Positions 1 through 7,507 of a stretch of 29,368 nt of DNA are shown piece by piece (within the stretch, counting starts at the first letter, position 1; the number at the start of each line of letters is the position of its first letter). The stretch is from Deltaproteobacteria bacterium UBA5329 (GTDB taxonomy: Bacteria > Desulfobacterota > Syntrophorhabdia > Syntrophorhabdales > Syntrophorhabdaceae). Position numbers and translations under genes: made by a program. The DNA lies in assembly GCA_002408185.1 (NCBI GenBank), contig DHQV01000003.1:1-29368 (forward strand), given 5' to 3'. Below the pieces are notes generated by a model. That model made no database searches and had not been told where the DNA came from. It saw only the letters and a list, made by a program, of their open reading frames with translations.

Positions 1-20
1 GCGCCCTGCCGGCGCACATA

Positions 21-56
21 AAATAAGGAATGGGCATATGTGTCCATTCCTTATTT
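21..56 (-). terminator. Hairpin downstream of gdhA, probable terminator
   Basis: A perfect 13-bp inverted repeat (21-33 with 44-56) encloses a 10-nt loop about 40 nt past the gdhA stop codon. On the minus strand it is followed by a short T-rich stretch, which fits an intrinsic terminator. The near-symmetric A/T-rich ends mean it could also work in the other direction. A smaller hairpin (5-bp arms, 1-5 with 11-15) lies just beyond it. Confidence 0.7.
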
Positions 57-95
57 AGTCTCACAAATAATTATCTATTGCCGTTAGCCGTCTTC

Positions 96-1454
96 TTATA
101 CTATCCCATACGCCAGCATCGCATCGGCTACCTTCAGGAAACCGGCAATATTAGCGCCTGCCACATAATCGCCCTTCTTGCCGTATGCATCGCTTGCATC
201 GATACATGACTTGTGGATGTTTTTCATGATGCCGAGAAGCCGCGCGTCGACTTCTTCGCGGCTCCAAAGGAGCCTTAAGCTGTTCTGGGACATCTCGAGA
301 CCGCTCGTTGCCACACCGCCAGCGTTCGCGGCCTTCCCCGGTCCGTACAACATGTTGTTGTCCTGGAAAATACGAACGGCTTCCGGGGTTGAGGGCATAT
401 TCGCACCTTCAGCCACACAGACACACCCGTTTTCCACGAGGGCCTCGGCATGGGCGCCGTCGATCTCATTCTGCGTCGCACACGGCAGTGCTATATCGAC
501 CTTGAGGCCCTGGCTCCTTATGACATCCCAGACACTCTCGCCAATGTAGCACACGGAGCCGCTGAACTTGTCAGCGTACTCGCTGATCCTTCCGCGCTGG
601 ACATTCTTGAGGCCAATGATATACGAGCATTTCTCGTCACTGATGCCCTCTTCGTCGACAATGGTCGAACTGGAATCGCAGAGTGTGACAACTTTTCCGC
701 CGAGTTGATTGACCTTTTCAATCGCAAATTGTGCTACGTTGCCGGAGCCGCTGATCGCAACCGTTTTGCCCCTGAAATCGAGACCTCTTGTCGCGAGCAT
801 CTGTGCTGCGAAATACACGCAGCCGTACCCTGTCGCCTCGGGCCTGATGAGGCTGCCGCCATATGCCATGCCTTTGCCGGTCAAAACGCCCGTGTGTTCG
901 TTCACTATCTTTTTATAGTAACCGTACATGTAGCCGATCTCCCGTCCTCCTACGCCGATGTCGCCTGCCGGGACATCACAATCGGAGCCGATATGCCTGA
1001 AAAGCTCTCTCATAAATGCCTGGCAAAAACGCATTACTTCATTATCCGATTTTCCCTTAGGATCGAAGTCGCTTCCTCCCTTGGCGCCGCCCATCGGGAG
1101 GGTTGTCAGGGAATTTTTGAATATCTGTTCGAAACCGAGGAATTTAAGAATGCTGAGATTGACCGACGGATGGAAGCGGAGGCCGCCTTTGTAAGGCCCG
1201 ATCGCATTGTTGAATTGTACACGGAAACCCCTATTGACCTGCACTTCACCCTTGTCATCGACCCAGGGTACCCTGAACATCATTAACCGGTCAGGCTGAA
1301 CGATGCGTTCGTATATTTTCGCCTTTACGAATTCAGGATGTTTTTTTACTGTAGGTTCGAGGCTCTCCAGAACTTCCTCGGCTGCCTGATGGAATTCGAA
1401 TTCGTATGGGTCCTGTTTTTTGATCTTTTCGATCACTTCACTGATAACCGACAT
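96..1454 (-). CDS. gdhA: NADP-type glutamate dehydrogenase
   Basis: This enzyme catalyses reductive amination of 2-oxoglutarate with ammonium to L-glutamate, the low-affinity route of ammonium assimilation, in the cytoplasm. The 452 residues match the usual length of the hexameric bacterial enzymes. Visible family signatures are the substrate-binding GPYKGGLRFHP (about 86-96), the catalytic-lysine motif PMGGAKGGSDFDPKGKS with Lys125, PAGDIGVGGREIG (about 162-174), and the dinucleotide-binding GSGNVAQ (about 236-242) followed by DSSSTIVDE, which resembles NADP-specific enzymes. A GGAGGG ribosome-binding site lies 5 nt before the ATG. The gene is followed by a hairpin, and its upstream region holds a 24-bp repeat array. 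A kinase/regulator pair sits upstream on the same strand. Family assignment is very secure; cofactor preference is inferred. Confidence 0.97.
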   Translation of the reverse strand: MSVISEVIEKIKKQDPYEFEFHQAAEEVLESLEPTVKKHPEFVKAKIYERIVQPDRLMMFRVPWVDDKGEVQVNRGFRVQFNNAIGPYKGGLRFHPSVNLSILKFLGFEQIFKNSLTTLPMGGAKGGSDFDPKGKSDNEVMRFCQAFMRELFRHIGSDCDVPAGDIGVGGREIGYMYGYYKKIVNEHTGVLTGKGMAYGGSLIRPEATGYGCVYFAAQMLATRGLDFRGKTVAISGSGNVAQFAIEKVNQLGGKVVTLCDSSSTIVDEEGISDEKCSYIIGLKNVQRGRISEYADKFSGSVCYIGESVWDVIRSQGLKVDIALPCATQNEIDGAHAEALVENGCVCVAEGANMPSTPEAVRIFQDNNMLYGPGKAANAGGVATSGLEMSQNSLRLLWSREEVDARLLGIMKNIHKSCIDASDAYGKKGDYVAGANIAGFLKVADAMLAYGIV

Positions 1455-1553
1455 AAAAACCCTCCGCGCTTGAAATTTTTAAATCTCCAACACCCTTTCG
1501 GTTATATGAGACAAAACTAGAATAGAAAACCCGATAAAAACATCTTTTTCAAT

Positions 1554-1627
1554 AGGGTTAACCCTGTTTTTCATATAAGGATATACCCTATTTTCTATCT
1601 AAGGTTATCCCCTATAGAGAAGATGGG
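1554..1627. repeat. Three 24-bp imperfect tandem repeats upstream of gdhA
   Basis: Units start at 1556, 1580 and 1604. Each carries a CCCT core at the same offset (1562, 1586, 1610), so the cores are exactly 24 bp apart. Units 1 and 2 match at about 17 of 24 positions and both end in TAAG; unit 3 is more diverged. Unit 1 contains the perfect 12-bp palindrome AGGGTTAACCCT (1554-1565). The array lies about 100-170 bp before the gdhA start. A weak sigma-70-like pair on the minus strand (TTGAAA at 1547-1552, TTTTCT at 1524-1529, 17-bp spacer) lies immediately downstream. An operator array for a gdhA regulator is an inference. Confidence 0.6.
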
Positions 1628-1661
1628 TTGATAGGTAAGGGGTTAGGGCTACCTGCTTTTT

Positions 1662-2315
1662 TCAATGACTGCTTTGGACCCACTGTATCGCATATTTCAG
1701 CAGGTCAGTCCCATCGCTGAGCTTGAGCTTGTCCTTTATATGGGCCCTGTAAGACTCAACTGTTTTTATGCTCAGGTGAAGTCTTTCCGCTATCTGACGG
1801 GTCTTGTGACCTTGGCCGATCAGCCTGAAGACGGTCAACTCACGGTTGCTCAGGAGGTCGATGGGGGAGGTCGCCTGACTGGCCCCTTCGATAGACACGA
1901 ACTTTTCAAGCATTTTTGTAGTTATCCGCTCGCTGACAAAGATCTCACCCTCCAATACCTTTCGGATAGCAACGAGGACCTTGTCGAGCGCTTCCTGTTT
2001 CATGATGTAGCCCCGTGCCCCTGCGCGAAGAGACCGTTCTGCGTATAAAGTCTCGTCGTGCATGGATACAACGAGGACCGGTATGTCCTTATGGCGCACC
2101 TTTAATTCTTTTATCAGTTCGATACCGTCAATGCCGGGTAGCGAGATATCGACTATAGCCATATCAGGTATGTTCTTCTCTATCGATTCCAGGGCCATCT
2201 GTGCATTTTCGGCCTCCGCCGACACAATGAGGTCGGGCTCCTGGTTAATGAGAAGCCCAAGGCCCTTTCGCAAGATAGGGTGGTCGTCAACTATAAGAAT
2301 CTTCCTTTTAACCAC
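1662..2315 (-). CDS. LuxR/NarL-family response regulator
   Basis: A 217-residue DNA-binding response regulator of the NarL/FixJ class. The receiver (about 1-125) has a full active site: acidic pair Asp10/Asp11, phospho-acceptor Asp56 in VDISLPG, Ser84 and Lys106. The C-terminal LuxR helix-turn-helix (about 154-213) contains LSNRELTVFRLIGQGHKT and SIKTVESYRAHI. The start is GTG with a GGGGGA ribosome-binding site about 5 nt upstream. The gene begins 36 nt after the stop of the HisKA_3 kinase at 2352-3887, so the two are almost certainly a cognate pair in one transcript. The next gene on the same strand is gdhA, 207 nt on, a possible target; that link is inference from position only. Confidence 0.95.
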   Translation of the reverse strand: MVKRKILIVDDHPILRKGLGLLINQEPDLIVSAEAENAQMALESIEKNIPDMAIVDISLPGIDGIELIKELKVRHKDIPVLVVSMHDETLYAERSLRAGARGYIMKQEALDKVLVAIRKVLEGEIFVSERITTKMLEKFVSIEGASQATSPIDLLSNRELTVFRLIGQGHKTRQIAERLHLSIKTVESYRAHIKDKLKLSDGTDLLKYAIQWVQSSH

Positions 2316-2351
2316 AAAATTCCCCCATGATACACGAGCTTGTTTTTTTCA

Positions 2352-3887
2352 TCAGACCATCCTGTTCGAAAAAACGCATTGAATGAGAGTGCCGCCAGCC
2401 TCGGGCGCCTTGATCTCCAGGACAGCGCCGATCATTGAAGCTCGGTATTGCATGATGGAAAGGCCCATACCTTTGCCGTGGCTGTGCACACTGCCGATAC
2501 CCACTCCATTGTCCGTTATCGTCAGGACACAACTTTCACCTTCCTGTTTCAAGGCGATCGTTATGATATCAGCCTTACCATGTTTTATGGCATTATTCAA
2601 TGCCTCCTGCGCAATACGGTACACATGTGATGCCACGGCATCATCGCTTAAAAAAACAGGTCTATCACATTCAAACCGACATGTCACCCCGAAAAGCCTT
2701 TCCACATTCGACGTAAGTTCGATAAGCGCCATCATGAGCCCGTCTGCTTCGAGCCGTACGGGGTTCAAACCCCGGGCGAAGCCCCGCGTCAGCGTTATAG
2801 CCTGATCGATCAATTCCACGATCTCCAGCATATCCTCGGACCTGATCGGCTGCTGTGTCGCTGCCTTTCTTTCCAGCACTTTGCCCATGAAACCTATTCC
2901 GGCCAAGTGCTGGCAAAGGCTGTCGTGGAGGTCCTGGCCTATCCTGCGCTGCTCCCTGCCGCTTATCTCGAGTATTTCCCTTTCCAGCCTTTTGCGCCGC
3001 GTGGTGTCCCGGACAATACCGAGCGCCTTATTGGGCCCTGACATGACGATCCGCACCTCGAAATCGCTTGCTTCTCCGCCAAGCGACAGATGCTGTTCAT
3101 ATATCTGCGCCCTGCCGGTAGAAAGAGACTGCCTGACACACGCCATCACCTGATCGAGAAGCCGCCGCGGAAGCAATTTTTCTTTATCGGAAATATGATA
3201 AATGCTGCGTCCGACAAATTCCCGAGCGAGGTTCTTGAGTGATGAACAATTCCCGACGTGCAGACCGAGGAGATTGCCCGATCTGTCGATCTGGAACATA
3301 AGGTCGGGGATCGCCTCGAGAAGCGCCCTGTTTTGCGATTCACTTTCTTTCAGTGCTTCTTCGCCGAATTTTACCTCGGTAATTTGTCCCACACGCTCGG
3401 CAATAACGTTTATCAGGATCCGTTCCTCCTTCAAAAAAGGCCCTTCATCGGCCCTGGGCTTCGGTTCTCGGTAAAAAATCTCGAGCAAACCTGCGATATT
3501 GCCATGCACGATAATATCCCGGGATTGCCTCCATTTTGTTTCTTCGAAACCAGGGCTCGTAAAAACCTGACCGTTAAGGGTGATCCGGCTTGTTGTGATG
3601 CCGGGATATTGCCACGCATCGGGAATGACATCGGCCGTTCTTTGCAGGATCTCTTCCAGAACGGCTCCTTTTCTCTCGACGATAGCCGAGATTGCATAAA
3701 GGCAATTCAGCTCCTTAACTCGTTCATTGAGCTCATTCGTCCTTTTTTCGAGTTCATGCTGGAATAACGTGTGCTGCCGGTCAAGTTCATTGAGCCGCTC
3801 GATCTTCTTCAGTGCCTTCTCGAGGGCTGCCAAAACCTCTTTCTCGTTTCTATAAACGCTTAACGGCTTTATGCTGTCATCTTCCAT
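2352..3887 (-). CDS. Cytoplasmic HisKA_3 sensor histidine kinase with GAF-like and PAS domains
   Basis: A NarX/DegS-type sensor kinase of 511 residues with no membrane segment. It begins with a coiled coil (about 18-60), then a GAF-like region (about 62-172), a PAS domain (about 188-300, with IPDLMFQIDRSGNLL), a HisKA_3 dimerisation domain with the phospho-accepting histidine in GQDLHDSLCQH (about residue 321), and a HATPase domain (NNAIKHG, TDNGVGIG, GKGMGLSIM). I chose ATG at 3887, 6 nt after GGAT; a GTG two codons upstream is also possible. A TATAAT hexamer on the minus strand (3906-3911) may be its -10 box, but there is no convincing -35. It probably phosphorylates the regulator encoded directly downstream. 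The input signal cannot be read from the sequence. Confidence 0.93.
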   Translation of the reverse strand: MEDDSIKPLSVYRNEKEVLAALEKALKKIERLNELDRQHTLFQHELEKRTNELNERVKELNCLYAISAIVERKGAVLEEILQRTADVIPDAWQYPGITTSRITLNGQVFTSPGFEETKWRQSRDIIVHGNIAGLLEIFYREPKPRADEGPFLKEERILINVIAERVGQITEVKFGEEALKESESQNRALLEAIPDLMFQIDRSGNLLGLHVGNCSSLKNLAREFVGRSIYHISDKEKLLPRRLLDQVMACVRQSLSTGRAQIYEQHLSLGGEASDFEVRIVMSGPNKALGIVRDTTRRKRLEREILEISGREQRRIGQDLHDSLCQHLAGIGFMGKVLERKAATQQPIRSEDMLEIVELIDQAITLTRGFARGLNPVRLEADGLMMALIELTSNVERLFGVTCRFECDRPVFLSDDAVASHVYRIAQEALNNAIKHGKADIITIALKQEGESCVLTITDNGVGIGSVHSHGKGMGLSIMQYRASMIGAVLEIKAPEAGGTLIQCVFSNRMV

Positions 3888-3989
3888 AAACACATCCGGC
3901 CCACGATTATATCATAAGGACGTCATAAAACATAAATCTTGATTTTCTTTCGATATTGAAGACTTCCCGTTGCTATCGTTACTTATTCT

Positions 3990-4018
3990 TTGTAATCCAT
4001 CATAAGTCATGCTATAAT
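3990..4018 (+). promoter_or_regulatory. Sigma-70 promoter for the flavoprotein gene
   Basis: TTGTAA at 3990-3995 and a perfect TATAAT at 4013-4018 are separated by exactly 17 bp, close to the sigma-70 consensus. Transcription would start near 4025 and leave a leader of about 75 nt before the plus-strand gene at 4099. This is the best promoter match I found in the window. Confidence 0.7.
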
Positions 4019-4098
4019 TAAATGTCGTGTTTTCATTTTATCCTTACTGTCTTGCATTAAAAAGCCCCGTATAAACTGATTCACGGCGTAAATACATC

Positions 4099-5220
4099 AT
4101 GATATTGCCAAAACTCACCATAAAGGGAAAAACAATACGGTTTCCTATCGTTCAGGGAGGGATGGGTATCGGCGTTTCACTTTCGCCCCTTGCAAGCGCG
4201 GTCGCTCGCGAAGGCGGCCTCGGCATTGTATCGAGCGCATGCCTCGATAGGCTGCTCGGCAAGAGGAATAACCGGAAATACACTAGTTACGATGCTGTCT
4301 ATGAAGAGGTCTGCCTGTCGAGGGAACAGGGTGGGGTGTCCGGCATCAATATCATGGTCGCTATCGCGCGGGATTATGATGTCACTGTAAAGGCCGCGAT
4401 TGATGCGCGTGTCGATGTGATCATCTCCGGCGGGGGATTGCCGCTAGCCTTGCCCGGCATTGCAAACCCCGGGGAAACGGCACTCATCCCTATTGTCTCG
4501 TCACTGAGAGCACTTGAGATAATCTACAAGAAATGGGAACGTCTCGGCTATCGGCCGGATGCCGTTGTACTCGAGGGGCCTCTCGCGGGAGGTCATCTCG
4601 GATTCAAGATCGAAGAGATCGATCTTGAATCGAACAGGCTCGAAAATCTGTTCCCACCCATTAAGGAATACGTGTCAAAGCACGGTGACGTGCCTGTGAT
4701 CGTTGCGGGGGGTATATTCGATCATAACGATATATCTCGTTTTCTAGCCATGGGCGCCGACGGCGTACAGATGGGCACCCGTTTCCTCGCCACTGAAGAA
4801 AGCAGCGCCACGGATGCATACAAGCAGGCTGTAGTTGACGCCCGCCCTGAGGACATTGTCGTATCGCACAGGCCTGGTTCACCCTGCGGCCTGCCTTTCA
4901 TGGTCATAAAGAATGCCCCCATGTACGCTTCAACGCTGGCAGGGCGAAGAAAACCCTGCTGCGACAAGGGTTATATCATGACAAAGAACAGGGAAGGCAA
5001 ATACGCCGTCTGTAAAGCACAGGATGATAACGAAGGCTTCTTCTGCATCTGCAACGGGCTTTTAAGCTCGGGTGGATACAACACTGGCGTTGAAGAACCG
5101 CTCTATACCGTCGGTGTGAATGGTTATCGAATAGACAAAGTTTCAACTGTCCATGAGATCATGAAGGAGCTCCGGGGCATAATCCCGTCACCTCACCTTA
5201 TATCCCCTGAAGCAGCCTGA
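4099..5220 (+). CDS. Nitronate monooxygenase / FabK-like FMN protein with Cys-rich tail
   Basis: A 373-residue TIM-barrel flavoprotein of the 2-nitropropane dioxygenase/nitronate monooxygenase superfamily, which also includes FabK enoyl-ACP reductases. FMN-binding hallmarks are PIVQGGMGIGVS (about 16-27), ISGGGLPLALPG (109-120), VIVAGGIFDHNDI (200-212) and GADGVQMGTRFLATEES (219-235). AGGHLGF carries the conserved His166. The C-terminal region (285-320) is rich in cysteine (Cys287, 288, 305, 316, 318), suggesting a metal or Fe-S site not needed for the basic barrel. It is the only plus-strand gene and has its own promoter; the ribosome-binding site is weak. In an anaerobe an oxygen-using nitronate oxidase is unlikely, so a reductase role is plausible. 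The substrate is unknown. Confidence 0.88.
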   Translation: MILPKLTIKGKTIRFPIVQGGMGIGVSLSPLASAVAREGGLGIVSSACLDRLLGKRNNRKYTSYDAVYEEVCLSREQGGVSGINIMVAIARDYDVTVKAAIDARVDVIISGGGLPLALPGIANPGETALIPIVSSLRALEIIYKKWERLGYRPDAVVLEGPLAGGHLGFKIEEIDLESNRLENLFPPIKEYVSKHGDVPVIVAGGIFDHNDISRFLAMGADGVQMGTRFLATEESSATDAYKQAVVDARPEDIVVSHRPGSPCGLPFMVIKNAPMYASTLAGRRKPCCDKGYIMTKNREGKYAVCKAQDDNEGFFCICNGLLSSGGYNTGVEEPLYTVGVNGYRIDKVSTVHEIMKELRGIIPSPHLISPEAA

Positions 5221-5334
5221 CATCCCGACAGGGGTGCCTATTCCGGTTTCTTTCCCGTTATATCGTGGTCCTGACATTCGTGATGCTGTCCGCATCGCCC
5301 CACGCCTTACGTTTTAATTTCTTTTTATGGGGAA

Positions 5335-5425
5335 GGCATGGCGCGTCCTAAGCTTTTGTTGGCCTCGCGAAACTTCTTCGGGGTATGTTGGGGGGTTACA
5401 GGGGCCAATCATGACGCGCCATGCC
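5335..5425. repeat. Nested inverted repeat between convergent genes
   Basis: A perfect 13-bp inverted repeat (GGCATGGCGCGTC at 5335-5347, its complement at 5413-5425) encloses 65 nt. Inside lies a second pair, TTGGCC (5359-5364) with GGCCAA (5403-5408), and within that a short CGAA/TTCG hairpin. The segment lies in the 236-nt gap between the convergent genes ending at 5220 and 5457, and no open frame in it looks like a gene. It could be a structured RNA, a bidirectional terminator or a small mobile-element relic; none can be chosen from the sequence alone. Confidence 0.5.
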
Positions 5426-5456
5426 TGTGGGGCGTGTTGAGCCGTGAGGGCCGTAT

Positions 5457-5834
5457 TCATGACGTACTCTCCCGGCGCTGCACAATATCAGACAATATCG
5501 GCACCAAGTCGTCATAGAGCCTTCTCTTGTTTATAAACGCAGTTGCACCCGCCTTCATCGCCGCTTCCTTGTACAGCCCGCTGTCATGGATCGTCAGGAT
5601 GACGACCTTGGTATCGGGCAAGATGGATTTGACCCGGGAAGTGGCGTCTATTCCATTGATGCCCGGCATATCGATATCCATTATGATCACATTCGGCGAT
5701 TCCTGGCGGCAATATGTAAGCGCTTCGTTCGCGGTCCGCATTTCGATAAATGAGCAACCAGGAATCTCGTCGCTCAGCCATTCATGGAGAAGCCTTCTCA
5801 AATTTACATGGTCGTCCACTATCATGATGGTCAT
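5457..5834 (-). CDS. Stand-alone receiver domain protein
   Basis: A 125-residue single-domain response regulator (CheY/Spo0F-like architecture) with a complete active site: Asp7/Asp8, phospho-acceptor Asp53 in IIMDIDMPGING, Thr81 and Lys103. No output domain follows; the protein ends about 15 residues after the last receiver helix. I chose the ATG at 5834 because GGAG lies 6 nt upstream and the receiver begins immediately with MTIMIVDDH. A longer frame from 5879 lacks a ribosome-binding site. It has no adjacent kinase, so it probably takes part in a phosphorelay or protein-protein control with a distant partner. The sequence is most like the receivers of LuxR-type regulators, so loss of the output domain is one possible origin. 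Confidence 0.88.
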   Translation of the reverse strand: MTIMIVDDHVNLRRLLHEWLSDEIPGCSFIEMRTANEALTYCRQESPNVIIMDIDMPGINGIDATSRVKSILPDTKVVILTIHDSGLYKEAAMKAGATAFINKRRLYDDLVPILSDIVQRRESTS

Positions 5835-6001
5835 TGCGTTCTCCGAGGCCTTTGAAAATATCTTAAGCATCATTCCCATAGATTGTCTGTCGGGAGACCA
5901 TGATAAAAACTACGGAAATGTTTGAAAAAGGCAGATGATGGGGGATGGGGTAAAACGGCTGGAAAATAAGATCTTTTAACTTGAGGCTTGAGACCCGAGA
6001 C

Positions 6002-6026
6002 GAACGGCTGGCCCCGTCAGCCGTTC
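6002..6026 (-). terminator. Hairpin at the 3' end of the orphan regulator gene
   Basis: A perfect 9-bp stem (GAACGGCTG at 6002-6010 with CAGCCGTTC at 6018-6026) and a 7-nt loop overlap the last codons and stop of the regulator gene. No clear T-run follows on the minus strand, so it may act as an RNA 3'-end stabiliser rather than an intrinsic terminator. Confidence 0.4.
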
Positions 6027-6661
6027 TTGTACTCCGTTATTCCATGCTTCAGCGCGTAATGGATCAGGCCCTCCATTCCTTTTACGCCGATCTTTTCCAT
6101 GATATGCAGGCGATAGGCACGTATCGAATTTATGCTGAGATTCAGTTCTCGCGCAATATCTTTAATGGTCTTGCCGCTGCCGAACATACGCATTACCTGA
6201 AATTCCATATTGGATAGTTTCTCATAGGCCGGCCTTTCGATATACGATTCGAAATTGGCTACCATCTTGTTGGCAAAATGGGGATTAATATACTTTTTCC
6301 CGGACAAGACCGTCTTTACGGCGGCGACCAGTTCTTCCGGTTCGCACTGCTTCGTAAGATAGCCATGGGCTCCCGTCCTGATCGCCCGTATCGCATAGAG
6401 CTCCTCGGGATACATGCTGATGACAAGAACGGGGACATGGGAACGCTTCTTTTTAATATCTCTCAGGATATCGAGGCCATTTGCGTCGGGCAACGAGATG
6501 GCCAGAAGGACAAGATCATAGTCACGAGGTTTAATGTTCTCTACAAACTGTTTGCCGGAACGAACTGCTTCGATCTCGACATTATCGAAATATTCCCGAA
6601 GGACCTCGGTAAATCCCTTTTGCGCTACGGGATGGTCATCGACGATCAGAACACGGATCAT
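6017..6661 (-). CDS. LuxR-family regulator with Ala in place of the phospho-acceptor Asp
   Basis: A 214-residue NarL/FixJ-type protein: receiver domain (about 1-122) plus LuxR helix-turn-helix (about 148-207; MEFQVMRMFGSGKTIKDIARELNLSINSIRAYRLHI). The acidic pair Asp8/Asp9, Ser82 and Lys104 are present, but the phospho-acceptor position reads LLAISLPDANG, so residue 54 is Ala (codon GCC) where Asp is expected. It therefore cannot be phosphorylated in the usual way and is probably an atypical, phosphorylation-independent regulator. There is no kinase next to it. It lies downstream of the T2SS gspC gene on the same strand, 140 nt away, with degenerate short repeats between them. Targets are unknown. 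Confidence 0.92.
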   Translation of the reverse strand: MIRVLIVDDHPVAQKGFTEVLREYFDNVEIEAVRSGKQFVENIKPRDYDLVLLAISLPDANGLDILRDIKKKRSHVPVLVISMYPEELYAIRAIRTGAHGYLTKQCEPEELVAAVKTVLSGKKYINPHFANKMVANFESYIERPAYEKLSNMEFQVMRMFGSGKTIKDIARELNLSINSIRAYRLHIMEKIGVKGMEGLIHYALKHGITEYKNG

Positions 6662-6675
6662 CTCAGGGAAACCTC

Positions 6676-6712
6676 GTAAGACGTAAGGTGTGGGCCGTGA
6701 GGCGTGTGAGAC
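6676..6712. repeat. Degenerate CGTRAGRC-type octamer repeats
   Basis: The stretch is built of loosely repeated 8-mers such as CGTAAGAC, GTAAGGTG, CGTGAGGC and GTGTGAGAC. Similar short runs occur at 5432-5453, 5980-6001 and 27668-27695, always in intergenic DNA. They have no coding potential and look like low-complexity intergenic filler of a dispersed type. Confidence 0.45.
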
Positions 6713-6763
6713 CCATGATCATGATTGATTTCGACGGTGATATGACATAAGGAGCGCTTATTC

Positions 6764-6793
6764 CTGACTATTTGTGACTGATGACTGACAACT
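6764..6793. repeat. TGACTGA-type heptamer repeats
   Basis: This short intergenic stretch just past the gspC stop is made of TGACTAT, GTGACTGA, TGACTGA and ACAACT units in tandem. A small hairpin with ATAAG/CTTAT arms (6747-6761) lies beside it. Neither has a clear terminator layout. Confidence 0.4.
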
Positions 6794-6801
6794 TACGGTC
6801 C

Positions 6802-7506
6802 TTATTCGGGCGTTCTTCGGGGGGTCTGGCTACCCACCTGAGGTGGTGCCGGCTGACGTGGCCTCTGCGTCTGGCCCACTGGCAGTGCGCCCGGAGCTGC
6901 ACGGGGTGGGGATATGGCCGGAGTTGGAGACGCCTGGGGAGGTCTTGGCGGTACAGCAGACGGCGCCGCGGGCTCTACCGGGGGCCCACCCGTGTTGCCT
7001 GCCCTTTGCTTACCCGGTTCGGACAACATAACTGTTATCCTGTCGTCGCCCCGCGCAAGAGTGATCCTGTCCTTCATTATGTCTGTAACCGTATAGCCGC
7101 TGACAACCTCTCCTTTACGGACAATTCTTTGACGATTGCCCCTGCCCGGTGTCGTTACCTGGTTTCTTTTGTCTTCTATGAACGCAAACCGGTCCGTATC
7201 AACCATTGTTCCGTAAAGGACCACGTCTGGCCTCGGCACCTCGTCTTTCTTGTCAACAGGGATCGTCCTTTCCGGATGAAAAAGATTCCTCTCCCCTACC
7301 AGCGCGTAATCGGAAGGCAGCTTTGCAGGCACCTCAACCGGCTGCACGGCCGGGGCGGGCACCTTTTCTTTTACTCTCGGGACGGAGTATGGCTGCCGCA
7401 TACGGATCACGGAAATAACGATCCCGGCAGCAAAAACAAGTATCACTATTGCGAGCAGCACATTCAACACATTTGCACTCTGGATCAGGTTCCGAAGAAA
7501 CTTCAT
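6802..7506 (-). CDS. gspC: T2SS inner-membrane protein GspC (PilP-like) with proline-rich tail
   Basis: GspC links the inner-membrane platform to the secretin in the periplasm. From the ATG at 7506 the protein has 234 residues: a short cytoplasmic start, one transmembrane helix (about 9-32), a Pro/Val linker, then a homology-region-like domain (about 65-165) starting ALVGERNLFHPER and containing VVLYGTMVDTDRFAFIED and KGEVVSGYTVTDIM, the classical GspC/PilP pattern. The last ~65 residues are proline-rich instead of the PDZ domain of enterobacterial GspC. The ATG follows the gspM stop by 1 nt with GGTGG upstream; an in-frame GTG at 7518 is an alternative. Placing gspC last rather than first is unusual. 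The assignment rests on domain pattern and position. Confidence 0.8.
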   Translation of the reverse strand: MKFLRNLIQSANVLNVLLAIVILVFAAGIVISVIRMRQPYSVPRVKEKVPAPAVQPVEVPAKLPSDYALVGERNLFHPERTIPVDKKDEVPRPDVVLYGTMVDTDRFAFIEDKRNQVTTPGRGNRQRIVRKGEVVSGYTVTDIMKDRITLARGDDRITVMLSEPGKQRAGNTGGPPVEPAAPSAVPPRPPQASPTPAISPPRAAPGALPVGQTQRPRQPAPPQVGSQTPRRTPE

Positions 7507-7507
7507 A

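Noticed and set aside
450..1286. A 278-codon plus-strand open frame antisense to gdhA
   Set aside because: It lies wholly opposite a clear glutamate dehydrogenase, has no family motifs and arises from the codon bias of the real gene.
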